Origin: JADKAV01 sp037046735
GTDB taxonomy: Bacteria; Actinomycetota; Actinomycetes; S36-B12; UBA10799
Direction: 5' to 3'
DNA length: 64,000 bases
NCBI GenBank assembly: GCA_037046735.1
Contig: JBAOHC010000020.1
Location: forward strand, 124,001 to 188,000
The translations under genes and the position numbers were made by a program. The notes beneath the pieces were generated by a model, which was not told the origin of the DNA, ran no database searches, and worked only from the letters and a program-made list of their open reading frames with translations. This document shows, in pieces, positions 32,545 through 42,616 of this stretch (position 1 is its first letter; the number at the start of each line of letters is the position of its first letter).

Positions 32545-35468
32545 ACCTGTACCTCCAACCGGCTGACACCCGGCCGCTGGCTGTCGCGGCGCACACTGAT
32601 CCGGGGATCGATGCGCTGTTTGAGAAGGTCGACATGACTCACCAGACCAATGACCCGGTCCTGCCCCGCACGCACCTGTTCCAGCATGTCCATCACCTCA
32701 TCGAGGGTTCGCTCATCGAGGGATCCGAACCCTTCATCGATGAACAGTGTGCCGAGTTCGATTCCGCCGGACTCGCTGCGCACGACGTCGGCCAGTCCCA
32801 GCGCCAGTGCCAGCGCCACATAGAACCGCTCGCCCCCGCTCAGTGATCTCGTCGACCGGGTCTGCTCCGTGCGCTGATCGGCAACCAGCAGATCAAGACC
32901 CGCCAGACCGCGATTGTCCAGCCCACCGTGTTCCACGACCAACTGGTACCGCCCCTCAGAGATGGCGTCGAGCCGGTCGTTGGCAGCATCGACCACGGAC
33001 TGGAACCTGCGCATGAGGACGAAGGACGACAACCGAACCCGGTGCACGACCTCGCTGCGGTTGGCGGTGGCCAGATCAGCCATCCGAATGACACCTGCGG
33101 TGTCCTGCCGACGGCTCTCAAGGGCATCCAGCGCGTCGACGAGCGCAGTCCGCAGAGGCAGTGCCTGCTCGAGGCGGTACGCAAGGCTTCCCATGGCCTC
33201 ACTGACCTCCGTGCGCTGAAGCGTCTTCGCGGCCAGGTCATCGACCAACGAGGACAGGTCGACGACGGCGTCGGGGTCGACCTCCCGCACCTGCGCGAGT
33301 CCGGCCAAGGTTTCCACCATGAGCCGCTGGTGTTCCTCAACGACGGCGCGCAGCTGCTGCTCACGCGCCTCCGGGAGGATTGCTGCCTGGGCAGTCGGCA
33401 AATCCGGCAAGCCGACCTGATCAAGAAGGGCGGCCAGGGTGAGGGCGGCTTCCTCCTGCGAGGCCCGGGCGTGGGTCAATGCAGAGGTGGCAGCAAGCAG
33501 GTCGCGGATGGCCGTGGCCTGCCGTTGCAGAGCGACCACTCGATCGGCGACCGATGGGAAGGACATGCGTGCCCGGCCGATCTGCTCAATCAGCTCGTCG
33601 CACTGCTGACGCACCGCCTGTAGGTCATTGCCGGCCTGCTGGCGGTCCAGCTCCGCGGCAGCCCCGGCCTGTGCCAGTTCCGCCGACTCCTCCTGAAGAC
33701 GATCCAGGGTTTCCCGGGCCGCCTGCACTGCTGCCACACGCGACCGGCAGCCTTCGAGCTCCCTGTCTATCTCCTCGCGACGCTGGCGCAACGTGGCCAG
33801 GTCGGCGTCGATCCCAGACAGCCGGGCCTCGATGCCGGCTTGAATCCGCTGCACCCGGTGGGTAGCTGCAGTCAACCGAGCCCTGGCCTGTTCCTCTGTT
33901 GCCTCGAGTAGCTCGAGATCCGGCGCGGCCCCGGTCCCCGGGGCAGCGGGCGACGGGTGTTCCACGGCCCCACAGACGAGGCATGGCTGCCCCTCGCGCA
34001 GGGTTGCGGCCAGAGCTGCTGCGTGATTGGCCGAGTGCTCTCGGCGAGCCTGTTCCAGGGTGACGAGCGCGCGCGTCTGGTCACGTGTGGCCGTCGCCGA
34101 ATCCGCTTGAGCCAGGACCAGGTCGGCCTGCAGCCGATCGACCTCATCCCACACGAGCAGCGCGGAATCCACCGCCGCAGACTGCAACGTGAGCCCCGCC
34201 AGCACATCTTGTGGCTCGTCGGAAGCGACGATTTGTGCGCGCGCCCGCTCCATCTGGGTATTGATCCCGGCCCGCTTCGAAGCCACCGTCGAGCACCGTT
34301 CACTGGCAGCTGTGAACATCTGCTGCAATCGCGGGATGCGAGCCTGCAAGGCCGGCAGGCGCTGCTCAGCCTCGGCGGCACCGGCCAACTCCCCGATCGC
34401 CCGTTCGCACGCGGTGAGCGCCTCGGCACTGACGTCCTGGACATCCAGCGCGGTCAGGGCGGCGCTCGCTTGCTCGTAGCCCTTCGCAGCCTCGGCAGCA
34501 CGCTCCGCAGCTGACTCCCAGGCGCCCGCAGCGGGCTGGACAGGGCGGGCACGGTCGTGCGCCGACAACGCAGAGCGCATCTGCTGTACGTCGTCGGCAG
34601 CAGCATCCAACTCACGTTGCCGGCGAAGAAACTCCCGCTTGCGTTCCTGCGCAGCCACCAACGCCTCCGCGCTGGCCAAGGCGGCCTCCGCCAGCACGAC
34701 CTCCCCGTCGGCGTGCTCGGCCCTGCTGCGAGTGGCGGCGAGGTCGCCGCGCACTCTGGCGATCTCCTCATCGATGCTGGCCAACGGCTGCTCGCAAGGG
34801 GGCAGGCCCAGAACACCCAGACATCTGTCGGCGTGCTCCTGCACGCTGGCCTGGGCCGCCTTGCGTTCCAGCAGCGCCGCCTTGCGCATGGCCGCGAGTT
34901 GCTCCTCGAGGTCCTTGTAGAACTCCGTGCCGAACACCTTCTCCAGGATCTGAGCGCGGCTGGCCGTGTCCGCGTCGAGGAACGTCGCGAACTCCCCTTG
35001 CGCCAAGACGATCGTGGAGGCGAACTGGGAGCGGGTCAGGCCGATGTGTTCCACGACCCAATCCCCGACTTCCCGCGCCCGATGCGAGATCTCCTGGCTC
35101 TCGGGCCGGACCTGCATCAAGGTGACTGACCCGTTGTCATCGGTCGTCCCCGATCCGCGCTTCTTATCGCGCTGGTGGCGCGGGGTGCGCCGGATGCGGT
35201 ACCGGCCACCGCCGCACTCGAAGACCAACTCCACGTACGGTGCCTGGCTACGGTCTCGCACGTGGGAGTCCAGGCGCCCGATATCCGATTCCGCACCGGC
35301 CACGGAACCATAAAGCGCGAAGACCACGGCGTCGAGAATGGTTGACTTCCCGGACCCCGTTGGCCCTTCCACGAGAAACAGCCCTGCGGACCCGAGGCGC
35401 TCGAAGTCGATCACCATCTGATCGGCGAATGAGCCGATGCCGGCGAACTCCAAGGTGATGAGCTTCAT
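32541..35468 (-). CDS. sbcC: exonuclease subunit SbcC (Rad50-like ATPase)
   Basis: SMC-like ATPase partner of SbcD in a complex that processes DNA ends and hairpins. It is 975 residues. The P-loop GPTGSGKST lies at 35-43, there is a long Ala/Gln/Arg-rich coiled coil, the zinc hook CLVC at 496-499 is close to the midpoint as expected, followed by a second coiled coil and the C-terminal ATPase half with signature LSGGE (from 876) and Walker B LFIDEGFGSLD (from ~908). It overlaps sbcD and the ATL gene by 4 bases each. Confidence 0.97.
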   Translation of the reverse strand: MKLITLEFAGIGSFADQMVIDFERLGSAGLFLVEGPTGSGKSTILDAVVFALYGSVAGAESDIGRLDSHVRDRSQAPYVELVFECGGGRYRIRRTPRHQRDKKRGSGTTDDNGSVTLMQVRPESQEISHRAREVGDWVVEHIGLTRSQFASTIVLAQGEFATFLDADTASRAQILEKVFGTEFYKDLEEQLAAMRKAALLERKAAQASVQEHADRCLGVLGLPPCEQPLASIDEEIARVRGDLAATRSRAEHADGEVVLAEAALASAEALVAAQERKREFLRRQRELDAAADDVQQMRSALSAHDRARPVQPAAGAWESAAERAAEAAKGYEQASAALTALDVQDVSAEALTACERAIGELAGAAEAEQRLPALQARIPRLQQMFTAASERCSTVASKRAGINTQMERARAQIVASDEPQDVLAGLTLQSAAVDSALLVWDEVDRLQADLVLAQADSATATRDQTRALVTLEQARREHSANHAAALAATLREGQPCLVCGAVEHPSPAAPGTGAAPDLELLEATEEQARARLTAATHRVQRIQAGIEARLSGIDADLATLRQRREEIDRELEGCRSRVAAVQAARETLDRLQEESAELAQAGAAAELDRQQAGNDLQAVRQQCDELIEQIGRARMSFPSVADRVVALQRQATAIRDLLAATSALTHARASQEEAALTLAALLDQVGLPDLPTAQAAILPEAREQQLRAVVEEHQRLMVETLAGLAQVREVDPDAVVDLSSLVDDLAAKTLQRTEVSEAMGSLAYRLEQALPLRTALVDALDALESRRQDTAGVIRMADLATANRSEVVHRVRLSSFVLMRRFQSVVDAANDRLDAISEGRYQLVVEHGGLDNRGLAGLDLLVADQRTEQTRSTRSLSGGERFYVALALALGLADVVRSESGGIELGTLFIDEGFGSLDERTLDEVMDMLEQVRAGQDRVIGLVSHVDLLKQRIDPRISVRRDSQRPGVSRLEVQV

Positions 35469-36622
35469 GCCGAGTCCCTGCCACGCAGCGCCTGGACAGC
35501 AGCGTCGAAGGCTGCTGTCTCTGCCTCTTCGATGTCACCGTTCGTCACGTACTGGACAAATTCGGCCGCCACCTCGAGTGGCTTCTGCTCACGACTGACC
35601 TGCCCATCTGGTACGGCGACGAACCCGCAGGCCGGGTCGTGACGGATCTGCAAGGCGTAGGGGAACCTCTGCTGCAGACGCTGCCACATCGCGGTGGGTC
35701 GCCGGTCATCGGTCACCGTGATGCTGACCCACGACTCCAGGTCGTCGACGAACAACTCATGGTCGAGCAATTCGGCCATGAGCCCCCTCAGGTTGGCCAT
35801 CTGCCGGGGTTGGGTCAGCGGCACATCAGTGATCGTGGTCACACCCTGCGGCCCCAGATCGACGATGGACACACTCTTGGTCTGCTGTGCTTCGCTGAAC
35901 GAGTACCGCAGCGGGGAACCGCAGTAACGCAGTCGCGTCTGCCCAACGCCGCGGGGCTCCTGCCGACCGTGCAGATGGCCCAGCGCGACGTAGTCGACCC
36001 CCTGGAACACCTCAGAGCCCACAGTGCCGAGTCCTCCCACGCTCACATCGCGTTCAGAATCGCTGCCGACGCCACCGGCCACCCACGCGTGGGCAAGCAC
36101 CACGCTGCGGGCCCCCTGGTGCTCGGCCAGGTCGGCCCGAATCCGGTCCATCGCCGCCGTCAGCACAGCATGGTGCGTGGCCGGCAGCGGCTGCTCGTCG
36201 GCAGCGAGCACCTCCCTGGCCGATTCCGGGTGCAGGTAGGGAATCGGGTACACCCGCACCGGGCCGTGGGCGTCCTCGAACACCACCGCAGAACCCACGT
36301 CCTCGACCCGGGTACTCAAAGTGAGCCGCGCCGACATCAGTCGCGACCCGTATCCCAGGCGGGGCAGTGAGTCATGGTTACCCGCCGTCATGACGACGGG
36401 GGCGACCTCGAGGAGGTCCACCAGCGTCGTCTCCAACAATTGCAGAGCTGCCGCAGAAGGCACCGCGTGATCGAAGACATCCCCGGAGACGACGATCAGG
36501 TCCACGTGTTGTTCCCGGGCGATCTGGCCGATCTGAATCATCACCGCTGCCTGCACATCGGCTAGTGCGACCTTGTGCAGTGTGCGGCCCAGGTGCCAGT
36601 CAGACGTGTGCAGGATTCGCAT
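35465..36622 (-). CDS. sbcD: exonuclease subunit SbcD (Mre11-like nuclease)
   Basis: Metallophosphoesterase nuclease of the SbcCD complex. It is 385 residues. The di-metal motifs are intact: SDWHLGR (Asp8, His10), SGDVFD (Asp48), GNHD at 81-84, then AHAWV and GHLHG. It is the first gene of sbcD-sbcC-ATL, with a 4-base overlap to sbcC. A 58-base gap separates it from the preceding VanZ-like gene; no confident promoter is visible there. Confidence 0.96.
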   Translation of the reverse strand: MRILHTSDWHLGRTLHKVALADVQAAVMIQIGQIAREQHVDLIVVSGDVFDHAVPSAAALQLLETTLVDLLEVAPVVMTAGNHDSLPRLGYGSRLMSARLTLSTRVEDVGSAVVFEDAHGPVRVYPIPYLHPESAREVLAADEQPLPATHHAVLTAAMDRIRADLAEHQGARSVVLAHAWVAGGVGSDSERDVSVGGLGTVGSEVFQGVDYVALGHLHGRQEPRGVGQTRLRYCGSPLRYSFSEAQQTKSVSIVDLGPQGVTTITDVPLTQPRQMANLRGLMAELLDHELFVDDLESWVSITVTDDRRPTAMWQRLQQRFPYALQIRHDPACGFVAVPDGQVSREQKPLEVAAEFVQYVTNGDIEEAETAAFDAAVQALRGRDSA

Positions 36623-36680
36623 GGGCGGCTCTCATTCCCTCGTGTGCCTCCATCGTGAACCGAGGGTCTGACAAAACCGG

Positions 36681-37202
36681 TCAGCGACGCACGAGCCGAC
36701 CCAACAAGGGCACGATGAACCCCAGAATCACGCCGGCAACGGCACCGATCACCAGGCCCCACGTGTTGTCGATCAGGTCCTGGAACTGGCATCGGCGCCC
36801 CAGTTCGGGCAGGAACCGTTGTGTCGCCTCCACCGCGACCGGCACCAGGAAGGCCAGCAGGAGAAGCCACCAGCGCCGCACGCCCAGGTAGCCAGCACAG
36901 AATCCGAGCGGAACCAGCAGCCAGGTGTTCAGGGCCCGATCACTGCTCAGAACCAGCATTCCGCGCGGGCCCAGCGGCCGGGTCATCTCCTGCAGACACG
37001 CACCGCTGACCGACCCCGGAGACGGTGACAATGTCGCACCCAGCACCAACGACAGGCCCACGCCCAGCCCGAACACCACGATCCAGGGTTCTCGCCAGCG
37101 CCGTGCCAACGGCGCGGCGAGCACTGCACTGACCACTGTGCCGGCACCAAGGATGACCGCGAACAGTGGCAGCCTCAGGATCGAGTCGACGATCGCCGGC
37201 AC
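36681..37202 (-). CDS. VanZ-like membrane protein
   Basis: A 173-residue protein with four to five membrane helices and the VanZ-family pattern, including SSDRALNTWLLVPLGF and EATQRFLPELGRRCQFQDLIDNTWG in the C-terminal half. VanZ of the teicoplanin resistance cluster is the namesake, but most homologues are uncharacterised. The GTG start overlaps the gatB stop by one base (TAGTG), so it is translated with the amidotransferase genes; a functional link is not obvious. Confidence 0.85.
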   Translation of the reverse strand: MPAIVDSILRLPLFAVILGAGTVVSAVLAAPLARRWREPWIVVFGLGVGLSLVLGATLSPSPGSVSGACLQEMTRPLGPRGMLVLSSDRALNTWLLVPLGFCAGYLGVRRWWLLLLAFLVPVAVEATQRFLPELGRRCQFQDLIDNTWGLVIGAVAGVILGFIVPLLGRLVRR

Positions 37203-38686
37203 TACTGCACGCCGAGTCTTTCCAGCAGCAGTTCCCGGACCCGGCCAGCGTCGGCCTGCCCGCGGGTCGCCTTCATCACTGCACCCACCAAAGCTCCGAC
37301 TGCTGCGACCTTGCCCGACCGCACCTTGTCCGCGACATCGGAGTTCTGGGCGATCGCCGCGTCGACCGCAACGATCAGCGCCCCATCGTCGGACACGAGC
37401 ACGAGCCCGCGGACGGCCACCACCTCGTCCGGCGACCCTTCGCCAGCCAGTACCCCGTCGATCACCTGTCGGCCCATCTTGTCGTTCAGCGCGCCTTCGG
37501 CGATCAGTGACTCGATGCGGGCCACCCCCTTCGGGTCGATGCCCAGCTGCGCGAGGGGCACGCCCGAGTCGTTGCTACGCCGGGCGAGCTCCCCCAGCCA
37601 CCACTTTTTGGCCCCTGCGGACGAGGCACCGAGGGCGACCGTCTGCTCAATCAGGTCCAAGGCGTCAGCGTTGATCACGTCGCGCATCTCGAGGTCGGTG
37701 AATCCCCACGCCTGCTGCAGGCGAGCACGCTGCTGCGCAGGAGGCTCCGGCAGGCTGCTGCGCAGCTGCTCCACCCACTCTTCGGAGGCGGCCACGGGCG
37801 CCAGGTCCGGCTCGGGGAAGTAGCGGTAGTCCTCAGCCTCCTCCTTTGTGCGTCCCGCCGTCGTCTTTGCCGTGTCCTCATGCCAGTGCCGGGTCTCCTG
37901 GACGATCGTGCCACCCGCCCGCAGGACCTGCGCCTGCCGCTCGATCTCGAATCGTAGGGCCCGCTCGACCGATCGCAGGGAGTTGACGTTCTTGGTCTCA
38001 GTGCGCGTGCCGAACGGCGCCTCCCGATCCGGACGCAGGGAGACGTTGGCGTCGCAGCGCAACGAACCCTGCTCCATACGCACATCAGACACGTTGAGCC
38101 CACGCAGAATATCGCGCAGAGCCGTCACGTAGGCCCGGGCCACCTCAGGGGCCTTGGCGCCGGTATCGGTGATCGGTTTCGTCACGATCTCGATCAGCGG
38201 AATCCCGGCACGGTTGTAGTCCACCAGGGAGTAGTCCGCGCCGTGGATCCGGCCGGTGGCGCCACCCATGTGCAGAGACTTGCCCGTGTCCTCCTCCATG
38301 TGGGCGCGTTCGATGTCGATGCGATAGGTCTGCCCGTCCACCTCAACGTCGAGGTAGCCGTCGACGCAGATCGGCTCGTCGTACTGGCTGATCTGGTAGT
38401 TCTTCGGCATGTCGGGGTAGAAGTAGTTCTTACGCGCGAACCGGGACCAGGGTGCGATGCTGCAGTTCAGCGCCAAGCCGATCCGAATCGCGGACTCGAC
38501 GGCCACCGCATTGACCACCGGCAAGGAACCCGGCATGCCCAGACACACCGGACACACCTGCGAGTTGGGCTGGCCACCGAACGTCGTCGGGCAGCCGCAG
38601 AACATCTTCGTCTCGGTGTTGAGCTCGACGTGCACCTCGAGACCCAGAACCGGATCAAAATCGGCGACAGCTTGTTCGTAACTCAT
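37202..38686 (-). CDS. gatB: Asp-tRNA(Asn)/Glu-tRNA(Gln) amidotransferase subunit B
   Basis: Binds the mischarged tRNA and phosphorylates its carboxylate, so that ammonia from GatA converts Glu-tRNA(Gln) or Asp-tRNA(Asn) to the correct species. It is 494 residues. LGLEVHVELNTETKMFCGC, CPVCLGMPGSLPV (the Zn-binding Cys set) and the C-terminal YqeY/tail domain (VAAVGALVGAVMKATRGQAD) are present. The ATG at 38686 (MSYEQAV) was chosen over 38701 because it overlaps the gatA stop as ATGA. Confidence 0.97.
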   Translation of the reverse strand: MSYEQAVADFDPVLGLEVHVELNTETKMFCGCPTTFGGQPNSQVCPVCLGMPGSLPVVNAVAVESAIRIGLALNCSIAPWSRFARKNYFYPDMPKNYQISQYDEPICVDGYLDVEVDGQTYRIDIERAHMEEDTGKSLHMGGATGRIHGADYSLVDYNRAGIPLIEIVTKPITDTGAKAPEVARAYVTALRDILRGLNVSDVRMEQGSLRCDANVSLRPDREAPFGTRTETKNVNSLRSVERALRFEIERQAQVLRAGGTIVQETRHWHEDTAKTTAGRTKEEAEDYRYFPEPDLAPVAASEEWVEQLRSSLPEPPAQQRARLQQAWGFTDLEMRDVINADALDLIEQTVALGASSAGAKKWWLGELARRSNDSGVPLAQLGIDPKGVARIESLIAEGALNDKMGRQVIDGVLAGEGSPDEVVAVRGLVLVSDDGALIVAVDAAIAQNSDVADKVRSGKVAAVGALVGAVMKATRGQADAGRVRELLLERLGVQ

Positions 38687-40143
38687 GGCCGGGACTCCCA
38701 TCCGATCAACGCCTCCAAGGCGGCACCGGCGTTGTACAGCCGTTCGTCCTTCATGGCTGGGGCCATGAACTGCAGTCCGACCGGCAGCCCCGACTCGTCC
38801 TGGCCGATCGGGACCGACATCGCCGGCACCCCTGCCAGGTTGGCGGGGATCGTGGCGATGTCCTGCAGGTACATGCTCAGCGGGTCGTCCACCTTCTCTC
38901 CCAACGGGAAGGCGGTGGTGGGCGCCGTGGGGGTGGCCAGCACGTCGGCGTCGTGGAACGCATCCGCGAAGTCGCGCGCGATCAGCGTGCGGACCTTCTG
39001 TGCCTGTCCGTAGTAGGCGTCGTAGTAGCCGCTGGACAGCGCATACGTTCCGAGCATGATCCGGCGCTTCACCTCCGGGCCGAATCCCGCCTCGCGCGTC
39101 ATCGACATGACTTGCTCCACCGACCGCGAGCCGTCATCACCGACGCGCAATCCGTACCGGACGGAGTCGAACTTCGCCAGGTTGGACGAACACTCGCTCG
39201 GCAGGATCAGGTAGTAGGCGGCCAGTGCGTACTCGAAGTGCGGGCAGTCGACCTCGACGATCTCGGCCCCCGCGGCCGCCAAGGCGTCGAGTGCCTGCTG
39301 GAACAGCCCCCGGACAGCGGGCTGGAACCCGTCGCCGGTCAGTTGCTTGACCACACCCACGCGCACCCCACGGATGTCCGCGTGGCGAGCGGCCCGAAGT
39401 ACCGGTGGAACCGCGGCATCGATGCTGGTGGAGTCGCGGGGGTCATGTCCCCCGATCACTGAGTGCAGCAGCGCGGCATCGGTCACCGTTGTGGCAAATG
39501 GCCCGACCTGATCCAACGACGAGGCCAGCGCGACCAGGCCATACCGTGACACCCCGCCGTACGTGGGTTTGACTCCCACGACCCCGCACATGGCGGCCGG
39601 TTGCCGAATGGAGCCACCAGTGTCGGTGCCCAGACTCAACGGCGTCTGACGGGCGGCAACGGCCACTGCGGAACCGCCGCTGGATCCTCCCGGTATCCGC
39701 TGGGTGTCCCATGGGTTACGGGTCGGGCCAAAGGCGCTGTTCTCGGTGGAGGAGCCCATCGCGAACTCGTCCATGTTGGTCTTGCCGACGATTACTGCCC
39801 CGGCCTCGCGCAGACGGGCAGTGACGGTGGCGTCGTAGGTAGGCACCCAGTCCTCGAGCATCCGCGAACCGCACGTCGTGGTCAGACCGCGGGTCGCCAG
39901 CACATCCTTGACCGCCACCGGGACACCGGCCAGGGGCCCGAGCGCCTCACCGTCGGCGCGTGCGGCATCAATCGCGTCGGCTGTTGCCAGGGCACCGGCG
40001 GTGTCGACCAGCAGGAAGGCGTTGAGCTCTCCGTCGGTCTCTGCGATGCGGTCCAGGAAGGCTGTCGTGACCTCGCGGGCGGAGTACTCCCCCGTGGCGA
40101 TGCCGTCGGCCAGGTCGACCGCGCTGGTGTAATGAAAGCTCAT
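38683..40143 (-). CDS. gatA: Asp-tRNA(Asn)/Glu-tRNA(Gln) amidotransferase subunit A
   Basis: Amidase subunit that releases ammonia from glutamine and passes it to GatB. It is 486 residues. The Ser-cisSer-Lys triad falls at Lys79 (VAVKD), Ser154 (PGGSSGGSA) and Ser178 (DTGGSIRQP), the same positions as in the well-studied Staphylococcus enzyme. It begins 3 bases after the gatC stop and overlaps gatB by 4 bases. Confidence 0.97.
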   Translation of the reverse strand: MSFHYTSAVDLADGIATGEYSAREVTTAFLDRIAETDGELNAFLLVDTAGALATADAIDAARADGEALGPLAGVPVAVKDVLATRGLTTTCGSRMLEDWVPTYDATVTARLREAGAVIVGKTNMDEFAMGSSTENSAFGPTRNPWDTQRIPGGSSGGSAVAVAARQTPLSLGTDTGGSIRQPAAMCGVVGVKPTYGGVSRYGLVALASSLDQVGPFATTVTDAALLHSVIGGHDPRDSTSIDAAVPPVLRAARHADIRGVRVGVVKQLTGDGFQPAVRGLFQQALDALAAAGAEIVEVDCPHFEYALAAYYLILPSECSSNLAKFDSVRYGLRVGDDGSRSVEQVMSMTREAGFGPEVKRRIMLGTYALSSGYYDAYYGQAQKVRTLIARDFADAFHDADVLATPTAPTTAFPLGEKVDDPLSMYLQDIATIPANLAGVPAMSVPIGQDESGLPVGLQFMAPAMKDERLYNAGAALEALIGWESRP

Positions 40144-40146
40144 CGC

Positions 40147-40443
40147 CTACTCCTCATCCAGGATCCGGGGCACCCGGAAGCGGTGGTCCTCGACAGCCGG
40201 TGCCGCCGCCAGGGCGTCCTGCTGGCTCAGGCCGGGCGATTGCACGTCAGCGCGGAACACGTTGCTGATGGCCACGGGGTGCGACATCGGTTCGACGTCG
40301 TTGGCGGCGACCTCGCTGACGCGCCGGACGGCGCCGAGGATCACGTCAAGCTGTTCGGCGTAGTGATCGAGTTCATCGTCGGTCAGTTCCATGCGGGCCA
40401 GCCGCGCGAGGTGCGCAACATCGTCGCGGGAGAGTGCGGGCAT
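40147..40443 (-). CDS. gatC: Asp-tRNA(Asn)/Glu-tRNA(Gln) amidotransferase subunit C
   Basis: Small stabilising subunit that wraps around GatA and GatB. It is 98 residues, with the family N-terminus LSRDDVAHLARLARMEL and C-terminal FRVPRILDEE. The ATG at 40443 was chosen because MPALSRDDV fits the family; a longer frame from 40476 adds a basic leader. TAGACT lies 7 bases upstream, so gatCAB-vanZ probably starts as a leaderless transcript. Confidence 0.95.
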   Translation of the reverse strand: MPALSRDDVAHLARLARMELTDDELDHYAEQLDVILGAVRRVSEVAANDVEPMSHPVAISNVFRADVQSPGLSQQDALAAAPAVEDHRFRVPRILDEE

Positions 40444-40450
40444 GGGCTTC

Positions 40451-40456
40451 AGTCTA
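40451..40456 (-). promoter_or_regulatory. putative leaderless -10 element of the gatCAB operon
   Basis: TAGACT on the minus strand, 7 bases before the gatC ATG, in the 70-base gap after ligA. Confidence 0.55.
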
Positions 40457-40513
40457 CGGATGCGCAAGTGGCCCACTGATCAGGGCGCTGGGTACTTCTG
40501 CCTGGATGGGGGC

Positions 40514-42616
40514 CTACAGCTCAACCCCCAGTTCGCCAAGGCGCTCCTCGGACAGGATCGTCACTCCCAGCGACTCAGCCTTCACGAGCTTGCTGCCGGC
40601 GTTCTCCCCCGCGATCAGGTAGTCGGTCTTCTTGGACACCGAACCCGTCACCTTGGCGCCGAGCTCCTGCAGGCGGGCGGTGAGCTGGTCACGGCTCCAT
40701 CCGGACAGGGTGCCTGTGATCACAAGGGTCTTTCCGGTCAGCGGCCCCGGTCCTGCGGGCCGCTCGTCGGCCATCCGTACTCCGGCAGCCGCCCACTTGT
40801 CCACCACGGCGGCATGCCAGTCCACGGCGAACCACTCGTGCAACGCTTCGGCGATGGTCGGGCCCACGCCGTCCACCCCGCTGAGCTGGTCGACCCCGGC
40901 CTCCCGGATGGCCGTCATCGAACCGAACTCGCGGGACAGTGCCTGCGCGGCGGTCGGGCCTACGTGCCTGATTGACAGGGCCACGAGGACCCGCCACAGC
41001 GGTCTGGTCTTGGCCATCTGCAGTTGTGTCAACAAGACCTTGGCGTTCTCCGTCAACTCCTGCCCGGAGCGAGTGAAGAATGACGAGCGTTGCAACGCCT
41101 CGCCGTCGAGGTCGAACAGGTCCCCCTCATCGGTGACCAGCTGCCCCTCGAGCAGGGCGATGGCGGATTTCCAGCCGAGGCCCTCGATGTCCAACGCACC
41201 CCGCGATCCCACGTGGTTGAGCCGCTCTCGCAACTGCGACGGACAGGATCGTGCATTGGGGCAGCGGATGTCCACATCGCCTTCTTTGGCGGGGCCCAGC
41301 GGGGTGCCACAGGCGGGGCAGTGGGTCGGCATGACGAAGGCCCGCTCGCTGCCATCGCGGTCCTCGACCACCGGGCCGATGACCTCCGGGATGATCTCGC
41401 CGGCCTTGCGCAGGAACACCATGTCCCCGATCAGGACACCCTTGCGCTCGACCTCGCTGGCATTGTGCAGCGTGGCCATCGAGACCGTCGTCCCGGACAC
41501 CCGGACCGGTTCCATGACCGCGAAGGGGGTCACCCGACCCGTGCGGCCGACGTTGACCATGATGTCGCGCAGCCGTGTGCGCACCACTTCCGGCGGATAC
41601 TTCACGGCGATAGCCCAGCGCGGGGCCCGGGAGGTCGCACCTAGCCGAGCCTGAATCGCCAACTCATCGACCTTCACCACCACACCGTCGATCTCGTGCT
41701 CCAGGGAGTGCCGCTTGGCCTCGTACCGGGCGACGTACGCCTCAACATCGGCCAAGCCAGGCGCCACCTCGATCCGCGGTGACGTCGGTAGCCCCCAGCG
41801 CGCCATCGCTGCATAGGCCTCGGACAGCCGCGCCGGTCGGGGCCCCGACAACTGTCCCAGTCCGTGCACGATCAGGCGCAGCCGGCCGAGGGCGTCCAAG
41901 CCACGTTGGACATCTGCCACCGCCTTGTCGCTGACCTTGCGGCCGTCCTGCTGGCGGGCGGCGATCTCCGCCTGCCGGCGATCAACCCGCTGGCGCAGGG
42001 TGCCGGCGCCGGCATTGCGGGGGTTGGCAAAAGGCGAGCGCCCCAACTCGAGCATCTGCGCGTTCAGCTCATTGAACTGCGCCACCGGGAAGTAGACCTC
42101 ACCGCGCACCTCCACCAGGTCGGGGGCACCGGTCAGCGTCTGCGGGATTCCCGGAATGTACCGCGCGTTGTAGGTGACGTCCTCCCCCACCCGGCCGTCA
42201 CCGCGCGTGGCCAGGGTAACCAATCGCCCCTGACGGTAGACCAGGTCGACGGCCAAACCGTCGATCTTCAACTCACACAACATCTGCGGGACGTAGCCCA
42301 GATCCTTCTCGATGCGCGCAGCCCAGGCATTGAACTCCGAGAGCCCGAACGCATTGTCCAGGCTCATCATCCGCTGCAGGTGCTCAACCGGCTCGAACAT
42401 CTCCGAGCGCGCACCACCGACGGTCTGCGTGGGGGAATCGGCGCGCTGCAGTTCCGGGTACTGCTGCTCCAACGCTTGCAGTTCGACGAAGAGCTGGTCG
42501 TATTCGGCGTCGGACAGGGTTGGGGCGTCGTGCTGGTAATACTCGAACCGGGCCTGTTCGATGCGTGCTGCCAACTCCTCCCACCGCTGACGATCGGACG
42601 GCGACGGTCCGGGCAT
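40514..42616 (-). CDS. ligA: NAD-dependent DNA ligase
   Basis: Seals nicks during replication and repair with NAD+. It is 700 residues in standard order: Ia/adenylation domain with the nucleophile Lys117 (CELKIDG), OB domain (MVNVGRTGRVTPFAV), Cys4 zinc finger (CPACGTPLG...CPNARSCPSQL), helix-hairpin-helix repeats and a C-terminal BRCT domain (LTGKTLVITGTLSGW). The ATG at 42616 overlaps the upstream stop (TGATG); a start at 42658 would extend into that gene. The order methionine-synthase-like gene then ligA matches Rv3015c-Rv3014c. Confidence 0.97.
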   Translation of the reverse strand: MPGPSPSDRQRWEELAARIEQARFEYYQHDAPTLSDAEYDQLFVELQALEQQYPELQRADSPTQTVGGARSEMFEPVEHLQRMMSLDNAFGLSEFNAWAARIEKDLGYVPQMLCELKIDGLAVDLVYRQGRLVTLATRGDGRVGEDVTYNARYIPGIPQTLTGAPDLVEVRGEVYFPVAQFNELNAQMLELGRSPFANPRNAGAGTLRQRVDRRQAEIAARQQDGRKVSDKAVADVQRGLDALGRLRLIVHGLGQLSGPRPARLSEAYAAMARWGLPTSPRIEVAPGLADVEAYVARYEAKRHSLEHEIDGVVVKVDELAIQARLGATSRAPRWAIAVKYPPEVVRTRLRDIMVNVGRTGRVTPFAVMEPVRVSGTTVSMATLHNASEVERKGVLIGDMVFLRKAGEIIPEVIGPVVEDRDGSERAFVMPTHCPACGTPLGPAKEGDVDIRCPNARSCPSQLRERLNHVGSRGALDIEGLGWKSAIALLEGQLVTDEGDLFDLDGEALQRSSFFTRSGQELTENAKVLLTQLQMAKTRPLWRVLVALSIRHVGPTAAQALSREFGSMTAIREAGVDQLSGVDGVGPTIAEALHEWFAVDWHAAVVDKWAAAGVRMADERPAGPGPLTGKTLVITGTLSGWSRDQLTARLQELGAKVTGSVSKKTDYLIAGENAGSKLVKAESLGVTILSEERLGELGVEL

